Source: Megascapheus bottae (Eukaryota; Chordata; Mammalia; Rodentia; Geomyidae). From it: a DNA stretch of 64,000 bases. The stretch covers positions 22,641,110 to 22,705,109 of the forward strand of contig JANJXV010000025.1 of assembly GCA_024803745.1 (NCBI GenBank). Reading direction: 5' to 3'. Position numbers and translations under genes: made by a program. A model generated the notes under the pieces. That model worked only from the letters and a program-made list of their open reading frames with translations. It made no database searches and was not told where the DNA came from. This document shows positions 31,566 to 42,490 of this stretch, in pieces. Each line of letters starts with the position of its first letter. Position 1 is the stretch's first letter.

Positions 31566-31792
31566 ACCACATGCTGGTGGCTCCCCGTTACGTAACCCTG
31601 GCTATTCAGGAGGCCTGAGATCTGAGGATTGCAGATGGAAGCCAACCCAGGCAGAAAGAGTTCATAAGACTCTATTTATTTGCCATTAACCAGCAAAAAG
31701 CTGGGATGGAGGCATGACTCCAGGTAGAGCGCCAGTCAAGCATGCAAGCCCAAGCAAGTATAAGTCCTCGAGTTCAAATCCCAGTAAAATTG
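31566..31792 (+). repeat. B1/Geo-type SINE
   Basis: 'ATGCTGGTGGCTCCCCGTTA', 'CTGAGATCTGAGGATTGCAG', 'GAAGCCAACCCAGGCAGAAA', and the end 'CGAGTTCAAATCCCAGTAAA'. The Geo middle is altered. Confidence 0.82.
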
Positions 31793-31857
31793 AACATCTT
31801 TGCCATCACTGTGTAGTTTGTTGGGGATGAGCGTATCACCATCATTTTGTCCACTTC

Positions 31858-31915
31858 TGGTTCTTGTAAATAAAGTTTTATTGGAGCACGTTGTTGCTTG
31901 TTAGTTTTGTCCCTG
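31858..31915. mobile_element. hAT-type MER element fragment
   Basis: 'TTGTAAATAAAGTTTTATTG' 'GAGCACGTTGTTGC' matches a well-known MER block (TTGTAAATAAAGTTTTATTGGAACAC...). The exact family name is not certain from memory. Confidence 0.55.
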
Positions 31916-32149
31916 CAGACTGAATTCTTGCTTTAGTGTTAGCTTTGCCAGGTGATTAACAAGCCATCAAGAGAAGGATCTCTTCCAGAAGAAGGTTCCT
32001 GGCACCCATTCTAGAATTATGCAAACGGTTCTTCCTTATATCCCTGGCCGCCTCCCTGGTCCTGTATCAGTCAGGATGCCGTGCCTGTGCCACTGTACAA
32101 AAGAGGCCCCCTGAGTAACAGCAAATGCAAATTCGTTAGCTCTATTTGT

Positions 32150-32285
32150 CAGCCGTCAGCTGCAGTAACAAGAAAACCGAGGCCGGGTAATTGGTGAATG
32201 GAGTGTATTTAGCTCAAGAATTTGGAAGCTGCCCCTCTGAGGTGGCTCTGCGAGGCAGAGAGGACACGACCAATTGAGACGCGGA
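32150..32285. mobile_element. Possible MaLR-type LTR remnant
   Basis: 'GGCCGGGTAATTGGTGAATG' then GAGTGTATTTAGCTCAAGAA and 'TTTGGAAGCTG' parallel the ACTGGGTAATTTATAAAGAA ... TTTATTTGGCTCACAGTTCTGGAGGCTG block. Confidence 0.35.
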
Positions 32286-32336
32286 GCTGGGGGCCATGGA
32301 AGGAGCTGGCCCCCATCACTGAAGACAACCCACTCT

Positions 32337-32519
32337 TTGCCAGCCTTGGGACTTGAACTCAGGACCTGGGTACTGTCCCTGAGCTGCTTTTGTTCAAGGT
32401 TAGCGCTCTACCACTTGAGCCACAGCACCACTTGCAGCCTTTTCTGTGTATGTGGTACTGAGGAATCGGACCCAGGGCTTCATGCATGTTAGGCAAGCAC
32501 TGTACCATTGGCCCTGGGA
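32337..32519 (-). mobile_element. IDL-Geo SINE
   Basis: Antisense Geo half (GCCAGCCTTGGGACTTGAAC ... CTCTACCACTTGAGCCACAG), linker TTTTCTGTGTATGTGGTACT, antisense ID-like half (GGAATCGGACCCAGGGCTTC ... TAGGCAAGCACTGTACCATT). Confidence 0.93.
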
Positions 32520-32589
32520 GAGTGGTTAATCCCTCCCGGTGACCACATGACCTCCCAGAGACCCCTCCTCTTTCCAAGTCCTACCACCT

Positions 32590-32675
32590 TATCCCCTGTC
32601 CTGAGTCTATCTCCAGCAATTCAGGGCCTTGTGCTTGCGAGGTGGGTGTTCTACCCAGTGAACCATGCCCCCAGT
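32590..32675 (-). repeat. ID-like SINE monomer
   Basis: 'AATTCAGGGCCTTGTGCTTG' 'CGAGGTGGGTGTTCTACCCA' 'GTGAACCATGCCCCCAGTTC' is an antisense ID-like head. Confidence 0.65.
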
Positions 32676-32889
32676 TCTTTTGTCTTTTGTCTTTAGCTTC
32701 AGAGCCTTAGCCCAGCCTGGGTCACAGCCAAGTTATTGGCAAGAACTTTGCAAGGTCAGGCATCCTGCCGGGGAGACTGGGTGGCCCCGTATAGAGGAAG
32801 GGGGTGCAAATATTCAACCACAGACCTTGATGCCTAGTGTTTGAGGCGGGGAATGGAGGGGTCTGCATTGCTTTGTGTTTCCTGGTTGT

Positions 32890-32965
32890 GTTAGCGTGCT
32901 GGTACTGTAATGAGATACCTGACTGAATTAACTTACGAAGAGAAAAGGTTTATTTGGGTTCACGC
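32890..32965. mobile_element. Possible MaLR-type LTR fragment
   Basis: 'AATGAGATACCTGACTGAAT' 'TAACTTACGAAGAGAAAAGG' 'TTTATTTGGGTTCACGC' parallels the same MaLR-like block as at 32150. Confidence 0.4.
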
Positions 32966-33089
32966 TTGTGGAGAGTTAAGAGAGAGGGGCCTCATAGTCT
33001 AGTTTTTGATAACTGAACAAAAAATGTTGCTGGGCCCTGAAGACCCAGAGACATGCTGGTTCTGCTCTAGTGTAGCATCTGGGCTTCTG

Positions 33090-33262
33090 GAAGAGGTATT
33101 TCTCTTCCTGCCTTGGGATCTTTGCACACGCTCTTTCTGCTCCTGATCTCCGTATCTCTCCTCTCCTCACCTGCCTGTCTATTCCTACTTTACATCGCTT
33201 CACCGATTTACCAACTCAGAGGAACCTTCTCTAACCACTCCCCGTCTCTAGACTAGCTCAGG
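33090..33262 (+). mobile_element. L2 LINE 3' remnant
   Basis: 'GGGATCTTTGCACACGCTCT' 'TTCTGCTCCTGATCTCCGTA' ... 'CAACTCAGAGGAACCTTCTC' 'TAACCACTCCCCG' follows the L2 TTTGCACATGCTGTTCC ... CTCAGAGAGGCCTTCCCTGACCACC block. Confidence 0.65.
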
Positions 33263-33379
33263 CCGCCCTTGCACAAGCTCTTCAACCTGAGCTTTTTCAG
33301 AACCAGTTCCTCCACGCCAGGTGTGTATTTTCTGCTCAACACCACCTAGCAGAAAGCTGAGCTCGGCCTGGTACCTGCC

Positions 33380-33470
33380 CGGTGTTTAATGGGAGAGGTT
33401 GAACAGTTGGCCTCAGGTCACACAGCACGAGTTTGGCCACCACTGTTCAGCCTGACAGCATCCCAGAGCT
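33380..33470 (-). repeat. MIR SINE fragment
   Basis: 'GAGAGGTTGAACAGTTGGCC' 'TCAGGTCACACAGCACGAGT' 'TTGGCCACC' matches the antisense MIR GAGGTTAAGTAACTTGCCCAAGGTCACACAGC. Confidence 0.6.
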
Positions 33471-34363
33471 TCTCTGGCTTTCAGAGCCTCCCATTGCTCG
33501 AGTACCACGTGGCAGGTATTAATAGGGTCTGTTTCAGGGGTGGTGGGAGGCAGAGGAAGGGTGTCTGACTCAGCCTGGAGGGGTGGAGGGGTGGAAGATG
33601 GCTGCCTGGAGGAGGCTCAGAAACCCAGGGTGGCTGAGAGTAGCTATGGTGGCTGCGTGTGAGTGCATATGACAGATGGGAGCCAAGCCAGGACAGACCC
33701 GGGATCCCCTGCCTCCAGGCTGCACTGAGTGAGATTGGCAAAGCTGGAGGAATGGCTAGATCTAGAAGGTTCCATTAAGACCATCTCCCTGTGTCAGGGG
33801 CTGCAGGTGACTCCTTGGCTGGCTGGTACAGATGTCAGGGCTCCCTTTGTGTCTTCAAGTGGAATCTGTGTTCAACTGCGTGCATTCGCGTGTATGTCCA
33901 AGTGCAATGTCACGCACCCCACTTCACAGGCTTCAGTGAGCCCCCAGCCTTCTCTCACCTCTCCTCTCCGCACCACCCCGAAGCCCCTTTGGGCCTCCGT
34001 CCAAGACGCCCATTTCCACTGCTTAGCCCCAAAGCAGAAAGGAGTTAGATGGATATTTTGGCCCAAAGAGATATTTCTTGATGCTGAACTTGGCAGCAGG
34101 GGATGGTGAGAGTCCTGGCAGGGCGTGAAGCCCAGGTTCTATGCCGGTATTGCCACACGGAGAAATCTGAACCCAGGACCCCCGCCCCTTGCCTGGACAC
34201 TGCTCCCTGCACCTGACCTCCTTGTTGAGCACTAACAGAGCCTCTCAGCCAGGAGGGGAGGTGATGGGAACGGATTCACCTCTCTGGAACATTCCACCTC
34301 CAGTGGGGCAGGGAGGGGCTGACAGGAGAGGAGGAAGCAGGTGATTGGTCCTCTCTGGATCCT
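33471..34363. other. Intron 1 DNA, unassigned
   Basis: No gene or clear repeat was recognised. Confidence 0.45.
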
Positions 34364-34653
34364 CCTCTTCATCCTGTTCCCCTTCCCTTCCTCCTTCTCT
34401 TCCTCTCTCTCCCCGCTTCCTTCCTCCTTCTTGGTCCCCTATCCTCCTCTTCCTGCTTTCCTCTTCTTCCTCCTTGCCCCCTTCCTGTCCTCCTCTTCCT
34501 CCTTCTCCTCTTCCTCCCTCTTATCCCTCCCTCTCCTCCTCTCCTCTCCTCGCCTCTCTTGTCTTCTCCTCCTTTTGTCCCCTCCCTCCTCCTGTTCCCC
34601 CTTTCTCCCCTCCTGTTTCTATGCCCCCCTCCTCTGCCTCCTCTCCTTTCATG
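34364..34653. repeat. Polypyrimidine tract
   Basis: About 290 bp of almost pure C/T with mixed TCC, TTCC and CCTCTT motifs, interrupted by single purines. No flanking SINE is obvious, unlike the other tracts. Confidence 0.9.
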
Positions 34654-34768
34654 ATTGGCTGTGATCCCCCAACCCCACTTTCTGGAAGGGCTCTGGTGAC
34701 TCAGTGAGACCCACCTGAAGCATCCAAGACCACTCAGGACCTGCTTTTCACCATTGTGAGGGCACAGG

Positions 34769-34769
<1 letters not shown>

Positions 34770-34820
<51 letters not shown>
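34770..34820. repeat. (GT)n microsatellite
   Basis: Perfect TG/GT dinucleotide run. Confidence 0.97.
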
Positions 34821-34821
<1 letters not shown>

Positions 34822-35089
34822 TCTAGTCTTCCACAGTCTGGAGAAGTAGGGTCTGTGGTGGGTGGCCTGAGGCCCCTTCGTTTCCCTGGGGCCCTTGGGT
34901 GACCCTAACTGGACATAAATTCCCTTTGGAGTCTCCTCTCTCACTTCAGATGCTGGGCCAGCGTCCATATCAAGGGTGTGGGTCCCATTCCTGTTCCCGC
35001 GTCCTCTGGTGTGCACCCCTCTGCGTGGCCTGCCGCCCCGGTCCCCAACTCAACCCACTCCCATCTCACCGCATTTCACAGTGGAGGGG

Positions 35090-35260
35090 GAACAAGTGAC
35101 TGCAAACCGGTGGCTTAAAGCCACATGGAGCTCAGCTCTCACAGATCTGCAGGTGGAAGTCCTGCCCCTAGTTGGAGGGGTTGGCTGCCTGCCTCCTCGC
35201 CCTCCTGGAGGCTGCGCAGACAGTCGTTCCGTGCCCTGTGTCGGTGGAGTTTGCTTCTCT
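35090..35260. mobile_element. Possible MaLR-type LTR remnant
   Basis: 'AACCGGTGGCTTAAAGCCAC' 'CTCACAGATCTGCAGGTGGA' 'AGTCCTGCC' parallels GGGTGGCTTAAAACAACAG ... TCACAGTTCTGGAGGCTAGAAGTCC. Confidence 0.4.
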
Positions 35261-37156
35261 GGGATGAATGCTGCTGTCTGCTTGCTGGTGTCTTCTTCAG
35301 CTTCTGAATTTCCCTCAACATCATCCTCAAACCAAGCAGGTCTCTACAGGAGGCCCCAGGCCCAGCCTCCATCTTTCCCCTCTATTATCTGCCTTTGGGG
35401 TGCCTGTTTGCCCCCCAAACAGGCGTCTCCCCAGGATCTTCAATACCTGGCCAGGCCCTGCACTCAGTTGGGTGGAGGGGATGGAGATGCAGCCAGGAAT
35501 GGTGGAAGTCAACAAAGACTGCCATTGGGGCCTCTGGGGAGCAGCTGAGGGGTGACAGGTGTGTGCTGGGGGGGCTCCCTCAGCCCAGACCTTCTTTGAG
35601 GGCTTCTCCAGTTGTAGACATCATGGCAGCCATGTTTTTCCAGGTTGCCATGTTTTCCAGCAACGCTGATTGGCCACTGGACCTGGACATGTGACATGTA
35701 CTGGGCCAATCCGCTTCCATGCCCTGGGACTTGGGAGAACTTGGAGAGCCTGGCAGGACTCCATGGGGGCTAGGAACAGGGCGGGGGGCTGGAGAGGCTG
35801 TGCTCAGAGGGGTTGAGAAGAGGGGTCTCGGAGCTGGGGCAGGGGCAGGAGAGGCAGCCTGGCTCCAGGTGGTCCCCTCTCCCTGCAGCTCCCGCTGTAG
35901 GATTTAGAGAGAGGTTCTCTTGCGCCTCTCTCAGCCACCTCCCTCCCTCGCTCAGATTGAGCTCAGTCTTTTGCAAACACCCAGCCTCCACTGAGAAATC
36001 TTCCAAATGCAAATGGATGGTAAAGCTCCAGTGCTTGGCTTGGATTGCACCTTTAAACTACTCCTCTCCTTCTCCGCCACCCCCAGGACCTTGGGATGTG
36101 ACAAGAGTTCTGTCTAGGAAACTCTTCCTTTTGACCTCTCCATGGCTGGTCAGTCCTCTTCAGGTTTGGCTGGAGTGTTCCAGAGAAGAAAAGAGCCCTG
36201 ATTGGCCTGTGGTAGAGGCCCCCTGACTCTACCACACCCCCACAACTCTGTTTGATTTATCCATATATGTATATTACCATCAGATACTTACTTATTTGTT
36301 ATCTGTGCTTCGATAAAGTTATATCTTCTTCATCACTGGGTTTACAGTCCTCTGATAGAACCTGACACTTAGTAGGTGCTTATTACTTGTGGTTGGGTGG
36401 CATCCAGACCTGAAGAAAGGCTGCAGGGTGGGGTGGGGGGGTGTAGAGTCAGCTAGGGCTCCTGCTGTTGCTCATAGCTGCTGTGAGCCTGCGTGGCCGT
36501 GAGGACAGATCTGAAGGTGGCCCAGTGACAGGTGGAGCCGAGACTGCCAGGCCACAGGAGGTTGGGCATTGGAGAAGAGGTGACCCAGGTATGCCAGGAT
36601 CTCCTTCGGGCCTCAGCTAGGCTGATACACATGCCATCCACAAGGCTGGTGCCTGTGTCTTCTTTTGGGGGGACCCGGGGGGACCTTCAGGAAATTCTCC
36701 TTTGTCCTATGGTCCATCAGGGGAATAATGCTTTGATTTAGATTCCCCCACGTGGGGCTCCGGTTGGGAGAAGGGCTTCTTGTCTTGGCAAAGTGGAAAA
36801 GGAGAGATTTCTGGGCAGCTGGAGTTGTCTTTCATCTCTGCCCCTCTCTGCTGTACGCCTGAACACCCCGTGTATGAATTCACGGTAGTAGTTCCTTGAC
36901 GTGGCTGAGGCTGTCAAAAGACAGCTCCTGCTATCAGGCTGAATGCTGGTAGCTGACAAGCCCTGGGCATCTCATGTGCACACACGCGTGCGTGTGCGTG
37001 TGTGCACTCCCACGTGGGTAGGCACACTGTGCCTCAGCCTGCTGACATTGCAGGTGGTGGGGGCAGCCTGCCCTGGAGAGGAAAACTCAGGTTGACATTT
37101 ATGGTGTCTCCTCCTCCTTGGAAAATACATGCTAACTTGAACTTAGCTGTAGACTG

Positions 37157-37158
<2 letters not shown>
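35261..37158. other. Intron 1 DNA, mostly unassigned
   Basis: No gene recognised. 'CTGACACTTAGTAGGTGCTT' (36362-36381) resembles a MIR/L2 tail, and 'CACACACGCGTGCGTGTGCG' near 36980 is a short alternating purine-pyrimidine stretch. Confidence 0.45.

Positions 37159-37159
<1 letters not shown>

Positions 37160-37214
<55 letters not shown>
37160..37214. repeat. (TG)n microsatellite
   Basis: Perfect TG dinucleotide run. Confidence 0.97.
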
Positions 37215-37215
<1 letters not shown>

Positions 37216-37953
37216 TAAGGACACAGAGGAAGCCCAAGTCCCAAGCTCTTTCTGTGGTGAGAGAAGAGAAAGAACTGGGCTGTGAGGAATTAGAGTTTTG
37301 CAAACTTCCTTTCTAACCTGCTGGTGAAGAGGCAATGAGAAGCGGGAAGTCCACGGAGGGAGGGGAAGCAGAGAGCCCCGGATAAGCCTGAACAACAGCC
37401 CTGGAGAACGGAGAAGTCACCATCAGTGGTGCTGCCTTTGCAGCAGGGCTGAGAAGGGAGGCTGGTGGAGGGCTGGGAGGGGGAGGGTGTGTGCAGGGCA
37501 GGACCCCCGGGGCCGGGAGACAGCAGGGGCAGGTGTATCCTGCACGACAAGGCAAAGGGCAAAAGGACCAACGTTGAGGGAAGGTTTCAGGGAGGAGGGA
37601 AGAAGGAAGGCTGGCAGAAGCAATATTTCTTTCCAGACAGTAAACAACTGTGAAATAAACCCCAGAAATGACACTCCGAGAGCGGCCGTGGGAAGCTTAG
37701 GGAGCTGCTGGCCCTGAAAGTTATTGGTTTTGTTCAAGCTTCATCTGATGCTTGCTTTGGGAAAAAAAAAATAAAAGGAAGAAAAGTAGATTTAGTTTCC
37801 CCTCTTGCAGTAGTCTGGAGAAGAGAATTAGCACAGGGCGTCTGCCTTCTGTCATTATTTGGTTGCTTATGGAGGCGCTGATGGCAGAAGGCTGCGTCCT
37901 TCCTGCCACACAGCTGGTCCCTGATTTTGCTCTGTGAAGACCTTGGTTTGCAA

Positions 37954-37956
<3 letters not shown>
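37215..37956. other. Intron 1 DNA, unassigned
   Basis: No gene or clear repeat. Purine-biased in 37440-37620. Confidence 0.45.

Positions 37957-37957
<1 letters not shown>

Positions 37958-38001
<44 letters not shown>
37958..38001. repeat. (CA)n microsatellite
   Basis: Perfect CA dinucleotide run. Confidence 0.97.
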
Positions 38002-38003
<2 letters not shown>

Positions 38004-38655
38004 CAGGCAAAGCCTCTGTTTCTTAGGATCCCTGTAAGATGAGGGAGATGGTAATGACTGCTTTGATGGTCAGACATCTTAAGAGCCAGGAGCTCATCAG
38101 TGGCCCCTCCCCTCCCCCACATCTTTCCTGCCTCCCTTGCAGCTAGGTTGGTCATGTGACTGATCCGGTCAATGCGGTGAGCATAGAAGGGATGGGCTTC
38201 ACTTCACTGGGTGGATGAGGATCCAGCTGGACAGGGAGCCCCGGGGGACCCTGAGAGGCCAGCGGTGTTTGTAACCAGTGCCAGAGGTCCTCCCCTGTGA
38301 GTCCTGGGGAAAGATTAAAGGAGGGAGTAGAACGTGGAAGAGCCCAGCCAAGGGCCCGGCACACGGGGGTGGCTCCACAAATGCCAGATGTGGGGCTCAC
38401 AGATATGTAGGGAACTCGCATCCTGTGCCAGGACTGAGTAGGAATTGGATGAGAAAGAGCATGTGTGAAGCTGAGGTCCAGTGTTGATAGGCACTTTGTT
38501 GGCGGTGGGCAAAGGTGGGTAAGAAGGGTACATTTTTATTTATTTGCACTAAAGGCTTTGAGATGAGATCATGTTGGGCTATCGTAATTATAGAATCACC
38601 TCCACCTAATCATGTGAGTCTGAAGTGTAGAGTCTTCCATGAGAGTAGAGTCTGC
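38002..38655. other. Intron 1 DNA, unassigned
   Basis: No gene or clear repeat was recognised. Confidence 0.45.
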
Positions 38656-38768
38656 CAGAGAGAGAGGGAGAGAGAGAGACAGACACAGAGACAGAGACAG
38701 AGAGAGAGACAGAAATCAATATAGAGAGAGAGATTGAGTCATATATAGAAGTATATATATACATATGT
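38656..38768. repeat. (GA)n/(CAGA)n and (AT)n low-complexity tract
   Basis: GAGAGAG, CAGACA and ATATAGAGAG units pass into an ATATAT stretch just before an L1 fragment. Confidence 0.9.
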
Positions 38769-38772
38769 ATTA

Positions 38773-39011
38773 TTTTTAAGCTTGTTATTAGAAAAGCACT
38801 GTACAGAAGGGTTAAGTCACAAAAGTTGGGTCATAAATACATTTCTTTTTGGACAGTATCACTCCTTCCTTCATTCTCTTCCAGTTTTTCCTTCCTGTCC
38901 CCACTCACCACGAATTGTAAAGTTCACTTTCAACATAATGTCCAGTGAATACCACTGCTGCATGTGTTCACCCTTTGCCCCTCCATTTCTGTGTACCCCC
39001 AAAGACAGATT

Positions 39012-39013
<2 letters not shown>
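38773..39013 (-). mobile_element. LINE-1 3' end fragment, antisense
   Basis: 'GTACAGAAGGGTTAAGTCAC', 'CTTTTTGGACAGTATCACTC' and 'CATAATGTCCAGTGAATACC' are a diverged copy of the block at 4561-4770, so both belong to one interspersed family, probably the 3' end of a lineage-specific L1. Confidence 0.55.

Positions 39014-39068
<55 letters not shown>
39014..39068. repeat. (CA)n microsatellite
   Basis: Perfect CA run adjoining the L1 fragment. Confidence 0.97.
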
Positions 39069-39069
<1 letters not shown>

Positions 39070-39633
39070 TGCGGGAAAGCAAGCCAGGGCCTTCACACCT
39101 GTAGGATTCCCAGCCTGAGGAAGCCATGGCGACCGTGGCATTTTGTAACAGCAGCAGTGAGGACTCCGTGCAGCCTGCTCAGGGAATTGGAGCCTGTGCT
39201 GGGTGGGACGAGTGGGTGACATGGCTTGGACTTTCTGGAGAACTTGGGCAGGTGACATCGGCATTCGGCGTGTGGCTTAGTATTAGTGGATGTGCCCATT
39301 GAGCACATCCTGCGTCCTCCTTGGCGAATGGCCGAGTCGGGTGTTTTGCAATGTAGTCAGGGTTTTGGGGTGATGCTGACATGCTGCTGTGTCCCCAGGT
39401 CAGATGAACCCGCAGAGTCCACATCCTTGCCAAGTGGCGCCCAAGGAGCCTGAGTGTAAATGCAAGCCTTGGTGGGTGTGGTGGTTGGGACAGGTGGAGG
39501 CTTCTGGACTGAATGCTGGCCTGGGTTCTACTTGAGGGACCAGGTGGTCCGGGGGCAGGGAGGCCAGGGCAGAGGTAGAGGCCAGGAGCCTGTGTGTGGA
39601 TGGCAGGACAGGGGCATGGTGATTGTGAGCAGA

Positions 39634-39638
<5 letters not shown>
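39069..39638. other. Intron 1 DNA, unassigned
   Basis: No gene or clear repeat was recognised. Confidence 0.45.

Positions 39639-39693
<55 letters not shown>
39639..39693. repeat. (GT)n microsatellite
   Basis: Perfect GT run abutting the 3' end of the antisense SINE at 39694. Confidence 0.97.
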
Positions 39694-39694
<1 letters not shown>

Positions 39695-39924
39695 ATGTGG
39701 TTGATACTGGAGTTTGAACTCAGGGTCTGGGTGCTATCCTTTGCTTTTTTTGCTCAAGGCTCTCACACTCTACTACTTTAGCCACAACTCCACTTTTGGC
39801 TTTCTGGTGGCTCATTGGAGATAGTCTCACAGATTTTCCTGCCACGAGCTGGCTTTGAATCTGGATGCACAGCCCTCAGCCTCTCGAGTAGGTAGAAGAC
39901 AGGCGTGAGCCACCATCCCTGGCT
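39694..39924 (-). repeat. B1/Geo-type SINE
   Basis: 'TGATACTGGAGTTTGAACTC' ... 'CTACTACTTTAGCCACAACT', then 'GGCTCATTGGAGATAGTCTC' and 'CAGGCGTGAGCCACCATCCC'. Confidence 0.9.
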
Positions 39925-40671
39925 GTTACAGACTTTAACGAAGACCGTGTCAGCACCTCTGAGCTGTTAGTGACGTGTGTCTGTGTGGTTCTCCAGTTTA
40001 TGTCCCTGTGTCCCCACATTCCTGTGTGGTGGGGTTCTGTAGAGACCTCGCCCTCTGGGGTCTTCACCCTCTGAGGGCTGTGATCTCCCCCCATGGGCCC
40101 CCCCACCCCATTTAGCTAGCTTTTGACAAGAACAGAGCCTGGGTACTGCGCCATGGAGTGCTCTGGTGTCCCAAAACTTCTGCTTTTGAACTTGAACTTG
40201 GTACTCACCTTCCCACAGCCTCACTGGGCTCTGGAGGTGAGTTGGGGTACCCCTGCTGCCTAGGCTGACCGCCCCCCCCCCGCACCGACCCCCGAGCCTC
40301 AGGCATACTGTCAGAAGATTAGCAAATAACATCATTTCCAGTGAGGAAAACTTTGGCTGCTAATTGCAGGGCGGTTGGCCAGAGGCTTAACTCTCTTTCG
40401 CTCATATGTTGGGGATATTTGTGCCTCTAAAAATATCTGTGGCTGCTGGGTGCATTCACACAGGCTGCGCCCTGCACTAGATCAGAGAACAGCATTCCTT
40501 TGGACCGTGAAGAGAAGGGGCTTCCAGGTTTGGGTGAGGCGTGGTGGTGGCCTGATGGCCTGATATGTGGCTATGAGCTCTTAGCCTGGAGTAGGGCGGG
40601 CTGTGCAGGATTCTTCTATCGCAGTGTGGCTCAGTTTGCTCTGATAGAAATTCTTTCTTTCTTTTTTTTTT
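39925..40671. other. Intron 1 DNA, unassigned
   Basis: No gene or clear repeat. C-run near 40273-40281. Confidence 0.45.
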
Positions 40672-40898
40672 TAGTAGGTCATGGGGCTTGAACTCTGGGC
40701 CTGGGAGCTGCCTCTGAGCTCTTCAGCTCAAGGCTACTGCCCTACCCCTTGAGCCACAGTGTCACGTCCATTTTCTAGTGGTTCATTGTAGGTGAGAGTC
40801 TCACAGTCTTTAATGCCGGGGCTGGCTTTGAACCTCGATCCTCAGATCTCAGCCTCCTGAGTAGCTAGGATGACAGGCGTGAGCCACTGTGCCTGGCT
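40672..40898 (-). repeat. B1/Geo-type SINE
   Basis: 'GTCATGGGGCTTGAACTCTG' ... 'CTACCCCTTGAGCCACAGTG', 'GGTTCATTGTAGGTGAGAGT', 'CTCAGCCTCCTGAGTAGCTA' 'GGATGACAGGCGTGAGCCAC'. Well preserved. Confidence 0.93.
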
Positions 40899-41049
40899 TT
40901 TGATAGGATTTCTATAAACTCAGCCTCCTCTGCTGCAACTGGCTTGTTCTAGATTGGCTCCTATTTTCCTTACATAAATGAATGGGAAAGGAAGCTTTAA
41001 ATCACAATTAGAACTGGAAAAACCAATATGGTGTGCCTAAAATAGAAGA

Positions 41050-41054
<5 letters not shown>

Positions 41055-41084
<30 letters not shown>
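41055..41084. repeat. (CA)n microsatellite
   Basis: Perfect CA run. Confidence 0.95.
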
Positions 41085-41088
<4 letters not shown>

Positions 41089-41217
41089 AACTCTAATCAG
41101 ACGCCAGCTAGAGTCATGGCCTTTCTTCTTGTATTATTATCTCTCTTCTTTGTCCACCTCAGTATCCCATTCTATACCCTGGTACCCTCCTTCTGTGCCT
41201 GCCCCTTTCTTTTCCTC

Positions 41218-41218
<1 letters not shown>

Positions 41219-41271
<53 letters not shown>

Positions 41272-41283
41272 CTCTTTCTTTCT
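41219..41283. repeat. (TTTC)n microsatellite
   Basis: TTTC units at the 3' end of the antisense SINE that follows. Confidence 0.97.
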
Positions 41284-41503
41284 GGCCAATCATGGGACTT
41301 GAATTTGGGGCCTGGGTGCTGTCCCTGAGCTCTTTTGCTCAAGGCTAGCACTCTACCACTTTGAGCTACAGTTCCACTTCTCGTCCTCCAGTGGCTACTT
41401 GGAGATAAGAATCTCCCAGAGTTCTCTGCCCAGGCTGGCTTTGAACTGCAATCCTCAGATCTCAGCCTCTGAGTCGCTAGAATTACAGGCAGGAACCCGG
41501 CCT
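41284..41503 (-). repeat. B1/Geo-type SINE
   Basis: 'AATCATGGGACTTGAATTTG' ... 'CTCTACCACTTTGAGCTACA', 'GGCTACTTGGAGATAAGAAT', 'CCTCAGATCTCAGCCTCTGA'. Confidence 0.92.
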
Positions 41504-41690
41504 TTTCTTTCTTTACAAGGCAGGCAGTCCACATCTGAGAGACACGAAGAAATTTCCTCCGAGAAGAACTAAGGGGTTGGGAGGGAACTTGGGGGGACAA
41601 TCAGTCAGTGTGATTTAACACCACAGTGCTCAGGAACCCTAGAAAACTGTGGGAGCAGGTAGCCAGCCCAACCGCAGCCCCAATATCTTG

Positions 41691-41716
41691 CCACCGCCAC
41701 CGCCTCCTCCTCCTCC

Positions 41717-41748
<32 letters not shown>

Positions 41749-41799
41749 TTCCTCCTCCTCCTTCTCCTCCTCCTCCTTTTCCTCCTCCTCCTCCTCCTT

Positions 41800-41832
<33 letters not shown>

Positions 41833-42005
41833 CTTCTCTTCCTCTTCCTCCTCTTCCTTCTCCTCTTCCTCCTCCTTCTTCCTCCTCCTTCTCCTCTTCC
41901 TCCTCCTCCTTCTCTTTCTCTTCCTCTTCCTCCTCTTCCTCCTCCTCTTCCTCCTCCTTCTTCCTCCTCCTCCTCCTCCTCCTCCTCTCCTCCTCCTCCT
42001 CCTTC
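41691..42005. repeat. Long (TCC)n polypyrimidine tract
   Basis: About 315 bp of C/T, mostly TCC with CTT and TTCC interruptions. It directly abuts the 3' end of the antisense SINE at 42006, so it is read as an expanded SINE tail. Confidence 0.95.
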
Positions 42006-42240
42006 TTGCGCTTGAACTCCACTCCTTACACCCTTGCTTGTCTCTCTTACTCACAGCTGAAACTCTATTACTTGAGCCATGCCTCCAGCCTGGCTTTTTG
42101 ATGGTTGGGTCAAAAAGTCCAAGCGATAACCATTTCATAGACTTTTCTGCCCAGGCTGGGTTTGGACCTCAGTCCTGTAGATGGAGGAACTAGTAACTGA
42201 GTTGCTAGGGTGACAAAAGGTGAGCCCGTGACACCCAGCC
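42006..42240 (-). repeat. B1/Geo-type SINE, diverged
   Basis: 'TTGCGCTTGAACTCCACTCC' ... CTATTACTTGAGCCATGCCT, TTTTCTGCCCAGGCTGGGTT and 'GTTGCTAGGGTGACAAAAGG'. Confidence 0.7.
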
Positions 42241-42379
42241 CAAGTCTTTCTCAAATCCCTTCATGGCTGGGAACTCCAGATGCCCCAAACAGAATGAACC
42301 AAGGCCTTCTTACACGTTCTAGCCCTCTGAACTTGGTGAGAGGCGGGGACTCTTGAGTTTGGGGTGTCCCCTCTACCAC

Positions 42380-42490
42380 ATCCTATGTGAGGGCCTCCCC
42401 TTCCCTGAGCCTTCATCCGTAAGATGGGGTAAAGGTAGGTTTGTGAGAATCCTCGCAGTACTTTCCCCAGTGCCTACCACGCGGGAGTGC
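42380..42490 (+). repeat. MIR SINE remnant
   Basis: 'CCCTGAGCCTTCATCCGTAA' 'GATGGGGTAAAGGTAGG' and 'CCCAGTGCCTACCACGCGGG' follow the MIR order (CCTCATCTGTAAAATGGGG ... AGTGCCTGGCACATAG). Confidence 0.6.

Noticed and set aside
41605..42138. Minus-strand frame rich in Glu, Lys and Arg runs
   Set aside because: It is a translation of the polypurine tract next to a SINE. Repeats of EEE, KRR and GGG shift with the frame.
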